Assembly: GCA_949987565.1 (NCBI GenBank)
Contig: OX465111.1
Location: 15,696,549-15,760,548, forward strand
Length of the DNA: 64,000 nt
Source of the DNA: Luidia sarsii
Taxonomy: Eukaryota > Echinodermata > Asteroidea > Paxillosida > Luidiidae
Direction of reading: 5' to 3'
Numbering within the stretch: position 1 is the stretch's first letter; each line of letters starts with the position of its first letter. The notes beneath the pieces were generated by a model. The model did not search any database. It had not been told where the DNA came from and saw only the letters and a program-made list of their open reading frames with translations. Below are positions 53,000 through 64,000 of this stretch, piece after piece. The translations under genes and the position numbers were made by a program.

Positions 53000-55900
53000 A
53001 TGGAGAATTTAACACCTTCTTTTGGTGATTTGCTGCCCAAAACCAAAGAGGAATTGCACTTGGAAGATATCGTCAAGGTAAGCATGTCGCCAGACGAACT
53101 AGTTCAGTAGTTGCGGTAACCGTAACCCTCATCCTCCCGAAGGTCGGAGACCTTCGGGAGGATGAGGGTTACGGTTACCGCAACTACAGACGAACATGTA
53201 TCGATACATGTACATGAAACTTGATAATGATACTAGTACAAAAAAGTACTAGTACTAGTAGTACTACTACTAGTACTAGTAGTGCTACTACTAAAAGTAC
53301 TACTACTAGTAGTAGTACTACTACCACTGTCTAGTGTCTACTGTCTTGTACTGAGTATCAGTAATTAGCTGCAGTGTACGTATAAAAATTGTACATGTAC
53401 ATGTAAAGTGCATACGCTATTTATGCTTAACATTTTTGTACTACTAGTACTACGACAGTACTACTACTAGTGTAGTGAGTAGTGAAAGTTTAGGCTGGGA
53501 AAAGGACAGCAAATCCACGGCATATGATGTGCTATTGTGACATGTGAGTCCTGCTCTGGTTTCTCAAACTCATCCAGTTCCAAGTCTTCTGCCGGTTCTG
53601 ATATTCGATTCATCACGGATATTTGTCAGAAAGAGACACTTTCGCCCATTTTTGGAGGGAGCACTGTACAGTATATGAGCATTGCAAAAGTGGAGCCAGG
53701 AAAAGTGGTCAGTGCCATTCACGACCTCTGACCCTCCGACATGACTCTGGTGACAGCGATTTCATTTTATTAATCACTGTTACTGTGTTAGTGTTACCTA
53801 AGGCCTTTTGCCGATTGGCAGTGACCCTCACCACTCACGCTCGCTTCTTATTATATTGGCTACTCTGTAGATTATGTCAGGTAACGGTAACACCATTGGG
53901 TCACTGCTAAATTCAAACCATTGGCCATTTCTATACATTCTTGTAATTTTCCTCCCATTCCTCAGGATAAAATTGACCACGATATTCACTTTCTCCTCCT
54001 GGAGTGTGTGGAGGATTTCTTCCGTGGTGACATCTGTCTTTCGCTGAGAAAATCTCAAGAACTCTTGCACATCACCTGGGAGAAGCTCAACACAGGCTAC
54101 TGGAAGGATGTGGACATAGCCTGGAGACACCTCTACTCCTACTGCTCCCTGCTCAAAATCATGGGACTCTGCAGCCGTGCCCGGGCACTGGAGGAGAGAC
54201 AGGATGACAGACAGGCTATTGCGCTTGAGGTATGAACAGAACAGAACACAAGGTTACCTAATGTAGATTAACTTTGCATGGGGTAGGGGAATCATAATGA
54301 GGTAGGCTAAGTTTGCAGTGACACCATGTACGCCATCTTAAGAAGGGCTCTGGCTATGCAAAGAGCCTCTTTAGAGCCATACTCTTCGAAAGAGAGATGA
54401 CTTACATGGTGTCTTCACAAACTTTCCACAAGGTTATCTAAAATAGGCCTACTATTCCACTCACACAGGGTTTTGTTTTTGGCCATTGACTTTCCTGTTT
54501 GGCTTGCTAGGGTTAAACGCACTGATTACCAGTGTTGCAGTATTACATTTCCTTGTAAATTTTGCATAGCAAGCCAGGCTGCTTGCCCAAGCATCTCCTG
54601 TGTTTCAATGCCATTTTTCGTAGCCTGTGGCACTTTAGCGAGGCCGGTCCAAAATCTAGCCCTCCACAGTCACCATGGACCGAGTGTAGTGATTTCAGTA
54701 TCGGTCTAGCGCCGAATGTGACTGCACTGGACTTGGTGTCTAGTGGGGTTTTTTGCACCATAAAGAAAATGCCACCCAAATATAACTTTGACTTTGACCT
54801 GTACAATTAAACAGAATGTTCTCATGGTATTCTTTTCACTGCGTGTAATTATTTTCTTAATTATTGCACAGGTCAAGATTGTAAAAATAGCTCAGGTCCA
54901 GTAAGAGTCTTCAGTTACTAGACCTGCTGTGTTGTAAAAAAAATCTGAAATTCTGAAATTCGAGCCCTGCCTGATAGGAGTATCAGAGTCTGTGATTCCT
55001 CCACACTTTCCAAGCGCATTGTATGACTCTGTGAAGGCTGTATGGATTTGGAGTTTATCTTTCAATGATAGTTTTGTTTTCTGTCTGTTTCTTTTCATAA
55101 TGCTGATGTTCAGCTGGCCCTGAAGGCCTGTGACATGGGCCTACTGATGGGTGCCCCCGTACTGGATAATATCCTGAGTCGCCTCGCATCAGCCCTTCAA
55201 AGCCTCCGCAATACGGAACCAGAATCTGTAGGAGAAGGCTCGTCTCGATCTCCTAGCGGTGACCATGTGAGTCTGAGGCATTCAGCAGCCTGGCGTTGAG
55301 GCCTTTCAAACCTGAATGTTTGAGCTGTGCCTGGATTAGATAATCTTCAATTAGTTGACTTTTGCGAGGCCAGCACCTAGTGACTGATAGCTCATATGGG
55401 AAGAGTATTGGTATGCAAGACCAGTTGAGTTGAAATCCCGGTCCAGTCGAAGTTTTCTTTGCCATTTTTTCGATCTTAAATTTTGATTAAGTTCACCCAC
55501 TCACTTGGAAAGTATGTGTCCTAAAGTGTCCTAAGTATGTGACTAATCATAAAGAATCCACTTGAAGACTTGAAATCAAATAACACACCCTATGGGTATA
55601 GCTACAGTCACATTCACAAGATGTTGCCATACTACATTGCAATAGCCCCCAGCATTAACATACTCCAATCTGTTAGCAGAATTTTAACAAGCCCCATACT
55701 CCGTCCCCATATTTTTCTTTAATTTCACAACGACTTGAAATATTTTAAATTAATAGTGCACAAAAGTGTTGCAAAAGTGTTGCAAATTACTTACTGACTT
55801 AAATGACTAAAATGCAAATCCCCCAAATGTAGAAGGCCAGACATTTTGACTTTTGTCAGAGGTGGAATGCCTTTGACAAAAGTCCTGCTAGGATCGAAAC

Positions 55901-57723
55901 GTCAGGCCGTCTTCATTTTCTGATATGTTTTAACAACTGCTCAATGAGATCCTTTCCGAACTCTATGCTACAGACAGAGACTTCTGACGAGCCGTGCCGC
56001 GCCCCACTTCCCGCTCCCATCCTCTGCAAGGAGCGGGAGATCCCCAGGGTGGAGTGCCCTTCCCTCCTTCGCTTCCAGTCGGAGTACATGCAGACCAAGA
56101 CTCCAGTCATCATACAGGGAGCCATGGACCACTGGCCCGCTATGGGAACCCGCAGGTGGAGGTGAGGAGATGGAAAAAAAACAATTACTTAATGATGGAT
56201 CAAAAGATCATAGATATTGACGTCTGCATTAGTCGCGGGTTCGAATCCCGCCCGAGCTGCCTGAAATGTTTTCATCAGGCAACGGGCAAATCACTGAGAA
56301 TTCAGTGTTTATCACGTCGAGCAGGACAAAACCTCATTGAATCATAGATATACTCCAATGTACTCCAGGCTTTACCCAACTCGACTAGAACACTTATTAT
56401 ATGATGTTTGCATCTAGGAGGGCATTCAGTGCTTATTACGTCAAGCAGGGCAAACCCTCATTAAGTTAGAACACCTGTGCTGAATGAGCACTCAATGTTT
56501 AATTACACCCTTGTTAAAGATACTAGCATCACCCACTCAACGTCACTTGCAGGCATACTCACTTGATCCGTGTAGACTGTGCCATCAGGTGCTGGACAAG
56601 ACAAGAGGGACATCCATCAGGCTCTGTCTGCCGCTACCTGGGTGGCGGGGGCTCTGTCAATGGGAAGGTCCTTTGTCTCTCCGTTCTCTTTGTAAGGTGC
56701 CACACACATGGCCATTCAGCCACTTTGCTCACTCACTTCATCTCACTGTACTATTGTCTGCCTAGAGAAGACTGCCTTCTTATCTAGTTTTCTCTTGGAA
56801 ATAGCAAAGAAAGTTTGACCGGAAAAGGATTTGTACCCAGGCCCCCTGGACTAATATACCCTCACTGTACCACCCCAGTTTTCCAGTCTTCAGTCGGGAA
56901 CCTTTCCAAATAATTGACTGTCGATCTTTCCTTTGAAGTAATTTTTTTTATGAATCAATCAATCTCGCCCCTCCCCTTCCTGTCCTAGCCTCTCCTACCT
57001 GCGTGAAATAGCCGGGGGCCGTACAGTGCCAATTGAAGTAGGTGCCAAATACACTGATGAGTCGTGGTCCCAGTCTCTCATGACAGTCGCTGACTTCATC
57101 ACCAAACACATAGAAAGAAAAGTGAGAGGAATGCTGTCTTAATGACAGCCTTAATGTTGCTCTATTTAAGTTAACAACTAATTGTAGTAGTTGTGTATAT
57201 CTGATATCAAGTAGGGAGTATGATCCCTTGCTTCTGACAACGACTAGCAAAAAAAGGTTGACTTTAGAGCCTTACTTTAGACTTAGGAAGGCCCCACCTA
57301 AGGCTGGATGGCTTGGGTGGCAGATCAATGGTAGAAAGTTCAACCAGAGGCTTGGGTTCAAATACCCCCCTAATAATGCTTTCTTTTTCTGAAATTAGCT
57401 TAGATCTTTTAAACACATGTACTGGAGGGTTTGATCCTAGCAGGACTTTCCTGCGTTTAAAAAAAGGTCCTGCTAGGATCAAAACATCAGGCTCTCCACA
57501 TTTTTGAGATTTGCATTTTGGTCATTTAAATCAGTAAGCTGTTTGCTGTTTATTCCTTTAGTTTTATTTCAATGAAACCAAGATTTCCTCAGTCTTTAAA
57601 AGGGTATACAATGAATCTGTTTCCTATTATCCTGGATGTTTTTCGCCCATTTTGCTTTGGCAGGGACTGACTAAAGAATCAGGTAAAGTTGGATACTTAG
57701 CCCAACACCAGCTGTTTGACCAG
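53000..57723 (+). CDS. KDM8: KDM8/JMJD5, N-terminal part (3' exons beyond window)
   Basis: This is a JmjC-family 2-oxoglutarate oxygenase. The human protein is described as an arginyl hydroxylase, with earlier claims of histone demethylation. Six exons in frame: 53000-53077, 53966-54229, 55114-55266, 55974-56161, 56989-57121 and 57664-57723, totalling 876 nt (292 codons). The N-terminal helical part matches KDM8 (SWEKLNTG-like TWEKLNTGYWKDVD, KACDMGLLMGA). The JmjC entry follows (PVIIQGAMDHWPA, LSYLREIAGGRTVPIEVG, DESWSQSLMTV, VGYLAQHQLFDQ). Human KDM8 is 416 residues. The missing quarter holds the HxD...H iron ligands and must lie beyond 64000, because no matching exon is seen in the last 6.3 kb. 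The start ATG at 53000 precedes an in-frame MENLTPSFGDLLP comparable to the human N-terminal helix. Confidence 0.9.
53107..53187. repeat. Perfect 39-bp hairpin with 3-nt loop
   Basis: Arms 53107-53145 and 53149-53187 are exact reverse complements around GGA, in KDM8 intron 1, 30 bp after exon 1. Confidence 0.97.
53215..53480. repeat. (ACT/AGT)n degenerate trinucleotide tract
   Basis: TACTAGTACTAC-type sequence with mirror and palindromic symmetry, in KDM8 intron 1. Non-coding. Confidence 0.9.
54308..54428. mobile_element. Foldback/MITE element related to 51490-51670
   Basis: Left end GTTTGCAGTGACACCATGTA and mirrored right end (ACATGGTGTCTTCACAAAC). The inner arm pair is GCTCTGGCTATGCAAAGAGC-like. 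It lies just after KDM8 exon 2. Confidence 0.7.
55385..55475 (+). repeat. tRNA-derived SINE (family B)
   Basis: GATAGCTCATATGGGAAGAG (A-box-like), GTTGAAATCCCGGTCCAGTC (B-box-like) and the tail AGTTTTCTTTGCCATTTTTT match family B at 17861-17900. Confidence 0.75.
55760..55915. repeat. Foldback-family copy next to KDM8 exon 4
   Basis: Contains GTTGCAAATTACTTACTGAC, AAAATGCAAATC, a CTTTTGTCAGAGG/CCTTTGACAAAAG inverted pair, and GTCCTGCTAGGATCGAAACG. It ends about 60 bp before the exon at 55974. Confidence 0.85.
56190..56345 (+). repeat. SINE family A, full copy
   Basis: B box GGTTCGAATCCCGCC, then GCCTGAAATGTTTTCATCAG and the body GGGCAAATCACTGAGAATTC. It begins about 30 bp after KDM8 exon 4. 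A body-only relic is at 56410-56470. Confidence 0.85.
57425..57550. repeat. Foldback-family copy, both arms
   Basis: TTTGATCCTAGCAGGACTTT and its mirrored AAAGGTCCTGCTAGGATCAA flank a short AT spacer. The right side then carries the family end in reverse (GATTTGCATTTTGGTCATTT ... CAGTAAGCTG). Confidence 0.9.
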
Positions 57724-58005
57724 GTAGGTGCAGTTTCTGACTTCTTGATTATCACAAAGTATGATGTTTCAGTCTCGACAGCAAAGGATCTGACCAGCAG
57801 AATCTCAAGTTATTTTTAAATTATGAGTGAAATTTTATTTGTCAGTGAGCATGCATGCGATCAGATGAATGCATAGCTTGCTGTTCTCAAACCAGACATA
57901 AAGTTTCAAAGTTTTGGGAGTATTTTTTTACTACTGGGATAGTCAAGCTTATCCAAGCTATTCATTTTTGTGCATGGAAAATACTATGGTCATATCTACC
58001 ATCCA

Positions 58006-58162
58006 GGGGTGGATTTCACGAAGCAGTACAATGCATCGTTACTCAACTTATGATTCATTGATAACCCATCATAAGTTGCGATAGATCGTATGGTTTATGC
58101 TTAGTGCTCATCTTCTTGCGACTGATTGTAACTTACAATGAGTTGATGAAATCGACCACTGA
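58006..58162. mobile_element. MITE-like element, uninterrupted copy
   Basis: GGTGGATTTCACGAAGC at the left and GATGAAATCGACCACT at the right form imperfect TIRs. It matches the two flanks of the interrupted element at 38261-38680 and so shows the empty site. Confidence 0.75.
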
Positions 58163-60554
58163 TGTTCTTTCTGAATGAGCCTATATAATTATTTGATCTA
58201 TTGTTTGTCCTTTCTGATAATGTAACGGTAGTTTAATGTCCTCATCCGCTAAAACCATTTCCTCCACAAGGAAGGAAGCGGCGAGGACCTAAAAATGTGA
58301 TTGACCTTGATCTTAGGCCCTGAGATGTACATACATGTATATTTATGTGACACAGTGCCAAGTGGTAATATTTATGCCAGTTAGTGCATTTTGATTATAT
58401 TAGCTTCCCAAGGACATCCTCATGCACTTCTTGTATTCTCCGATGTCACTGTCACCTTTCATTGTCATCAACTGACCCTGTTTGGAGGCAGGGTCATTTG
58501 TTTTCTTCTTCTTTTTATTGGTGGGGTTGAAGCTGGATATATTTAGAGGAACCCTGTCAACTGGTTACGACAATACTAAAATCAAAAGTTCCACATGCAG
58601 TTCCTCCATCAGAGTTTTGATGGGAGTTGAATAGATTTGAACTATAGAGGGGGTGCTTCCTTTCCACTGCTGGATTTCAGAGTGCTCCAGAGAAATGCAT
58701 GTACCCAACTTCTGACTTACTGGGTAATCATTTTAAACAAACCTATAGCCGACAACACACCTTGGGGACTGAGCTAGGATTTATTTCAGAGAAAGCTATT
58801 GTGCAAGTCCATCACATCTTGAGAAAATGACCAAAACCATAGGTCTGAAACGAAATACCCCTCTTTGGCTGTTATCACTCTTATAACTGTTATCCTCTTG
58901 AAAATTTTCTGAGAATTGTGATAAGTTTGATGCCCACCAGAAGCCCAGAAGCCACTTACAAACCACAAACAACGCTGCTGTTTTAATCAAACACAATCGT
59001 CTGTATGTTGAGAAACAACTTATAACTGGGCAGCAGTACATGGTACATGTGTTTACCATTTGTCATCGCAACGTTGGTAAAATTTATGGCAAAAACTAAT
59101 GGAAAACTCCCATTTGTGCTAAACACATGCACAGCCCACCGCAGCTCTTGACAGCTCCAAGAGTTCCCAGAAAATAAATCAGGTATAAACCACTTTTCCA
59201 TAAAAAAAGAACAGAAAATCCAATATTGGATAGGGCTTTCAGATAACACTCTTGGTTCGTAGCATGATCAGTCTCTATCAATCTTCCCTTTCTCAACTTT
59301 GTGTGTTTGTACTTTTTTTTGTATTTTTCAAACAGACAACCTGATTCATGACTAAGTCCATTCTGAATGCCCGAATCAGGAGTTTAAGAAAGGCCAGGGT
59401 TTTATATTAAACAAGTCTTTGTGTTCAGTCAGTCCCGACCGCCCACAAAATCTCTCCACCTGGCCATTGTCAATGGTAAACCACTGAGTGCAATGGTGAT
59501 ACAGGCATAACTCATCACAACCTAAGGTAAAAAAAAAACCCGGCCAGTTCAGTCGTATTCTATCAAACATCCTATCATTCATCTGGTGTAGGTACAATCC
59601 AGTGGAATAAGAAAATGATAATGATAGAGAATATAAGTCTAAATTTAAGCAATGAGGGAGATTACATGCATATGCAGATTGCAATACCGAGTTATTCTAG
59701 AAACTTTTTGAACCTCTCCTCTGAGCAGACAGTAAACGCAAGGAGCTGCATCAAAATCCCACACATGTGGGTTTAATTTTAACCACAGCCGCTTATATTT
59801 GACAAAGCCTCTCTAAACCCATTGGCTTTGACTTCTACTTGCATGCAAGCTAGTGGAAGCTGCCAGTTAGCGGCTGCAGGCAACTGCCAATAGCTGTTGG
59901 CGTTATATCCGGCCGTAGCCAATGAACGAGGGCACGACCTACTTCTCCAGATATCCAGGGGAAGCCTGGCTTAGAACAACTTCCGTCTATATAAGGAGGG
60001 TCTCACATCTCCATCAGTTCAAAAGGTTGCATTCCTGTAGTGATTCGATCCCTCAAAGAATCTGACAAGTCCGCACAACTTCACTAGTGAGAAAATGCTT
60101 CTTGATGATTAGCCCTTGGGATTGGTTCTGAAGCCCTCCTCAGAAACGATCTGATGTCGATGTGTAGATAATTAACCCATGAGGAGTCCTGATTGCTCAT
60201 ACCAGAGTCACGTTTGTGGGTTATCGTCGAATACGAAGGGAAATCTGTCTTCGGTGTGACCTTTTCCTTATCTCTCTCTACCCTGATGGTGTGAACTTAC
60301 CTTTGATGGTGAAATAATGATACATCAGACCTTCCAGGCAGATTCGTCTTCATTCACCAAAGAGTCCTAAAGGGAATAAAATGAGAGCTTCGGTATACGA
60401 GGTTTGCTCGCAAGTGAAAACCATAGCTTATGGAAAGGGCTGATCAAAAGGGGTTTCCAAATTTGGCTGACAAAACAGGCTGACCAGGTTTGAAACAGGA
60501 AGAACAGAATTGTACTTTTATAGATTGAAACAAGGATTCCAGAAGATTCGTGCA

Positions 60555-61035
60555 TGTGTCCAGAGTATAAACATTGGTGTACAGAGTTTAATTATTTTTG
60601 TCCAGAGTTTATTAAAACATTGGTGTCCAGAATTGAAAACAGGGTGTCCAGAATTGAAAACAGGGAGTCAATAATTCGATTCTTTGTGTCCAGATTTTGA
60701 ACTTTGCTGTCCAGATTTTGAACTTTGGTGTCCAGAATTTGAACTTAGGTGTCCAGAATTTGAACTAAGGTGTCCAGAATTTGAACTTAGGTGTCCAGAA
60801 TTTGAATTTTGGTGTCCAGAATTTGAACATTGGATCCAGATATAAAACAGGATGTGCACAAAAAAACCTTAAGGTCAAGAAACTCCCGATTCAAACCTTG
60901 AGTATAGAATTTGTAAAAGGTATGCAGAATTTAACCTCGGTGTCCAGAATTGAATCTTGGTGTCCAGCATTGAATTCCAAATATCATAATTGGAACAAGA
61001 TATCCATAATTAGATAAAGAAGACCAGAATTGACT
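60555..61035. repeat. About 20-bp minisatellite (GTGTCCAGAATTTGAACTTA)
   Basis: Some fifteen to twenty degenerate copies lie head to tail. Asn/Ser/Gly/His-rich ORFs on both strands are repeat translations. Confidence 0.92.
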
Positions 61036-62228
61036 TATCAGTCGTCGAGAACTGATATGATTTTTTTTTCACCTCATGTGAGTAATGCACTGTGAGAAAA
61101 CTGTTCACTAAATCCTATCATACGAGGTTTGCTCAGCAGTGAAATCATATCATGATATCTCCTTGTCATGATATCACAAACAGAGAGTCTGACGGCTTTC
61201 TGCATTACTTTGTGATAATATCTTGCTTGTTGACTGTTGTTGGATCAGTCTTTTCATACATTGTCAAAACCTGAACCTAACACCTGCCCTCACAATTTCC
61301 AAGTTTTTTTGCAAGTAAGTGAAGAACTTTCTCAGCCATTCGTGCCTAATCCCACACCCTCCCGGCAACACAGACTTTGTGCTTGACACACAAATGAAAA
61401 GCTGCCCGCTCATTGTTCACTGAGAAAGCATTAAGGGTCTTACACGCTTTGGCGTTCAGATTGCCCAGAGGGAATGAGACTTCTATTGCTTAGTTGACCC
61501 GTCATAAATCTTAGTCCAGTGACATTTTAAAGGATGTCAACTGAAAACACGTGCCTGTTTTTGGAAACCGCTGCTTGGGATATGGCTCTGGCTGAGGATC
61601 TGTCTTGGTCACCTCGGTGCATTATTACTTGACTGGGCATAATCCAGGCATACCATTTATAACAGATTCCATGAAATAGAACGAATGACAAAGACTAGAA
61701 CAAGAAGAAACAGACGCATCCCCGAAGTTATGTCCATTACCAAGTCCTTTCAAACGCCTCCATCAATCTTCATCAATCTCCGTCCATTATTTTCGAGGTT
61801 TCCATAATCCCGACTGGTATCAACACGCGGCTTACAATGTTTTTCACACCTTCCGCGACCTCCATATTGTCACAACATGAACGGAAGAAGAGAGTTATGG
61901 TATAGGGCTGCGAAGCGTAGCTTTAAAAGCAATCTTTCTTGTAATCATTTGCTGATTTGACCAGCTGTTCGTGAAAGAGACTTCCGCACAATGGCCGCTT
62001 GATCACCCTGACCTTTTGTGGTCCTCTTAAGACCTCTTTGGTCTTTTGGGGGTCAAATTCTGACCCAAAAATACAAATAATTTGACTTAAGTTTGATACA
62101 ATATTCATCTTGACAAACGAACCCCTCCATTGTACATTTAGAATGTAATTGCAGGAAGCACTTGCCCTGAAGGGGTGTGACTACATTATTGTTTTCTGCA
62201 TCACAATGAAAAACACCTATCATTGGGA

Positions 62229-62310
62229 TTACCCTGGCGGTATCTGAACCCGCCACTCCTGCTTTCTCAAGCAAGCCACTTTCTGTAAACCATGACCGAG
62301 AGCACGTCAG
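62229..62310 (-). repeat. tRNA-like fragment, probably SINE head
   Basis: On the minus strand GCGGGTTCAGATACCGCCAG resembles a B-box/T-arm region, and the A-box side (GGTCATGGTTTACAGAAAG) is weak. It does not fold into a convincing tRNA. Confidence 0.45.
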
Positions 62311-64000
62311 GGAAACGGGGATTCACTTAGAGTAGACGTCGATAATTTCCATAAGTCTTGAATAATGTAGCTGTAGTTAGTAGTTAAGATTTAGCCCCCT
62401 CCCTATTACCTCCTCTCCTTCTCCTCCCCATCGCTCTCCCTCCTCCCACCTCTTCTTACTCATCCTCATCTTTCTCCTTTTCACAAGTCTTCTTCCCCAC
62501 CCCCAATAACCCCCTCCTCTTCTATGTCCCCTCCTCTCCTCCACCCTCATCCTCGTATTGCTACTCCTCTTTCACGTTCTCCCTCGTGCACCTCCTCCTT
62601 TCCCTCTTAGGAAATGGACCACAACATACACAAAAAGTTGACCGCCTTGGCTTTAAAAAGAAATCCTTACAATCCTTACTGACGAAGTCTTCTCATGTTA
62701 CAGAATTGGAAGTGGCAGGTTATGACTGAGTGGTTGAGAAAAAAGAAACCAATCGTATTGGAGATTTTGGGTCACTGGAGTAAAGGTTGTGTTTCTAGGT
62801 TAATAGAGTTTAGCTCATTTTTTTTCTCGAAAAGTGTTGTGTACACGTACACGTATAATATCACGTTTTCCCTCAGGGAATGCTGTTACACTATCTCATA
62901 ATAAGAAAACGGTTGCCCTGATTTGTAGCCTACATTTTGCAAACCCATACAGTTTTGACGAGGAATGCTGGTGATTTTCCTCACTTGCAGAAACCCCCAC
63001 ATATACATATGACGTATGGATACTTTTCCCATCATGGACATGTGATGAAGCGTTCATGAAGCACTCATGAACCTTTGCTTCATGGACGTCCATATCAGTT
63101 TTTTTTTCAAAAATGAGGGGGTGGTGTCCTTGATCTGTGAAACTAAACGCGCTGGAAAGTTCCCTTTAGTTACAATGGTGAAGACAAGCCTCTTAAATTG
63201 CATATGAGATATAGGGCTAGAGAGTGATACAGTGTTGTACCTTCTTAGATTCTTGTTTTCAGGTGTTGTCGGAATGTTATTCCATTCCTAAGATTTTAAG
63301 GCAGTGAGCCCCAGTTTTCCGTGTAGAATCTTAGATTTTAAATACTCTCCGTAGAGTGAGACATTTTTCTTAGATATGGGGATCTGTTCAAGAGGAACGT
63401 GAATAGATACTGTACCTTCGTTCCCTTTGACAATTCTTCGTTCCCTGTCTATTCCTCTTCTATTGTTCATGTAGCCATCACCTCGAGTGGCCTTATATAA
63501 GGCCTTGTGTTTGGCGATCTTTCATTAAAAAAAATGCATGATAGCTCCATTTTTATACAAATTGATGAGGAGGTATTTGTCTTCCAAAGTGCTTAACGCT
63601 CATCGTCCCTGGTGTGGAATTTCGTCTTGGCAGTCCTCGCTCCACGCAAGACGTTTTTGTGTGTGAAATTTACCGATATAACGGGTACCCGGTACTTTTC
63701 TCGTCTCAAGCCCAGGGCGTTACACCCGGGACTTTTTACTGATCCCAGATCGAAGCGATAAATCCAATGCGGACCTATGCAAATTGATTGGGATGTCGCC
63801 TCCCTAAAAGCTGAACATCTGGCATTTGTTGACATACCCGTGCCACTGTCGCTACAAATTACACAGTTCAGTTTAACCTTTCCTGAGTTTCCTCTACCAA
63901 AAATGATGTCCAGGCACGGGCAGCGGTATAAAATATGGCCATTTCCTTTCACGATCGTCACAGGTAAAAACTCATCCCTGCTGTAAAGAAAGGTCCAGTA

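Larger units (their letters stand above)
57724..64000 (+). other. KDM8 intron running off the right edge
   Basis: I read this segment for the next KDM8 exons (the iron-binding HxD region) and found none. It holds a MITE-like element (58006-58162), a minisatellite (60555-61035), a tRNA-like fragment (62229-62310), a pyrimidine-rich tract (62395-62610) and otherwise AT-rich unique DNA. Confidence 0.6.

Noticed and set aside
62053..62310. Possible tRNA on the minus strand with GGTTCAGATACC
   Set aside because: The T-arm-like part is present but the D-arm and acceptor stems do not pair. Treated as a SINE fragment.

Overview
The window is nuclear DNA from an animal. It has GT-AG introns in conserved phases, genes matching vertebrate ABCC4, a regulatory metallocarboxypeptidase and KDM8/JMJD5, an intron-containing tRNA-Ile(UAU), and abundant tRNA-derived SINEs, foldback elements and satellites. 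Many introns are short (about 0.2-1.3 kb) and the repeat families are not ones I know from vertebrates, so a marine invertebrate (deuterostome or lophotrochozoan) is likely. The species cannot be fixed from the sequence alone.

Layout: (1) 639-17066, plus strand: the 3' part of an ABCC4/MRP4-type ABC exporter. I joined 22 exons in one continuous frame, giving 1118 codons up to a TGA. They cover NBD1, a linker, TMD2, NBD2 and then, unexpectedly, a PDZ domain and a Ser-rich tail ending in -DTKL. TMD1 and the start lie to the left of the window. (2) 17067 to about 18200: its probable 3' UTR. (3) 18.2-21.2 kb: AT-rich intergenic DNA. (4) 48392 down to 21234, minus strand: a complete seven-exon M14 carboxypeptidase of the CPE/CPN/CPZ group (521 codons, signal peptide, all catalytic residues), with an 18.3-kb first intron. 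A tRNA-Ile(UAU) gene with its own intron sits in its third intron on the same strand. (5) 48.4-53.0 kb: GC-rich, CpG-containing spacer between divergent genes. (6) 53000 to the right edge, plus strand: the first six exons (292 codons) of KDM8/JMJD5. The catalytic JmjC core exons are not found before position 64000.

The ABC and carboxypeptidase genes are tail-to-tail, and the carboxypeptidase and KDM8 genes are head-to-head. No functional link between the three is evident. Introns and spacers hold tRNA-derived SINEs, a foldback family found at about a dozen sites, several TIR-bearing MITE-like elements (one nested inside another), perfect hairpins and many minisatellites. Most long ORFs outside the three genes are translations of these simple repeats.

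The most notable observation is the in-frame joining of an ABCC4-like transporter to its own PDZ domain. Vertebrate ABCC4 instead ends in a short PDZ ligand and recruits separate PDZ scaffold proteins.
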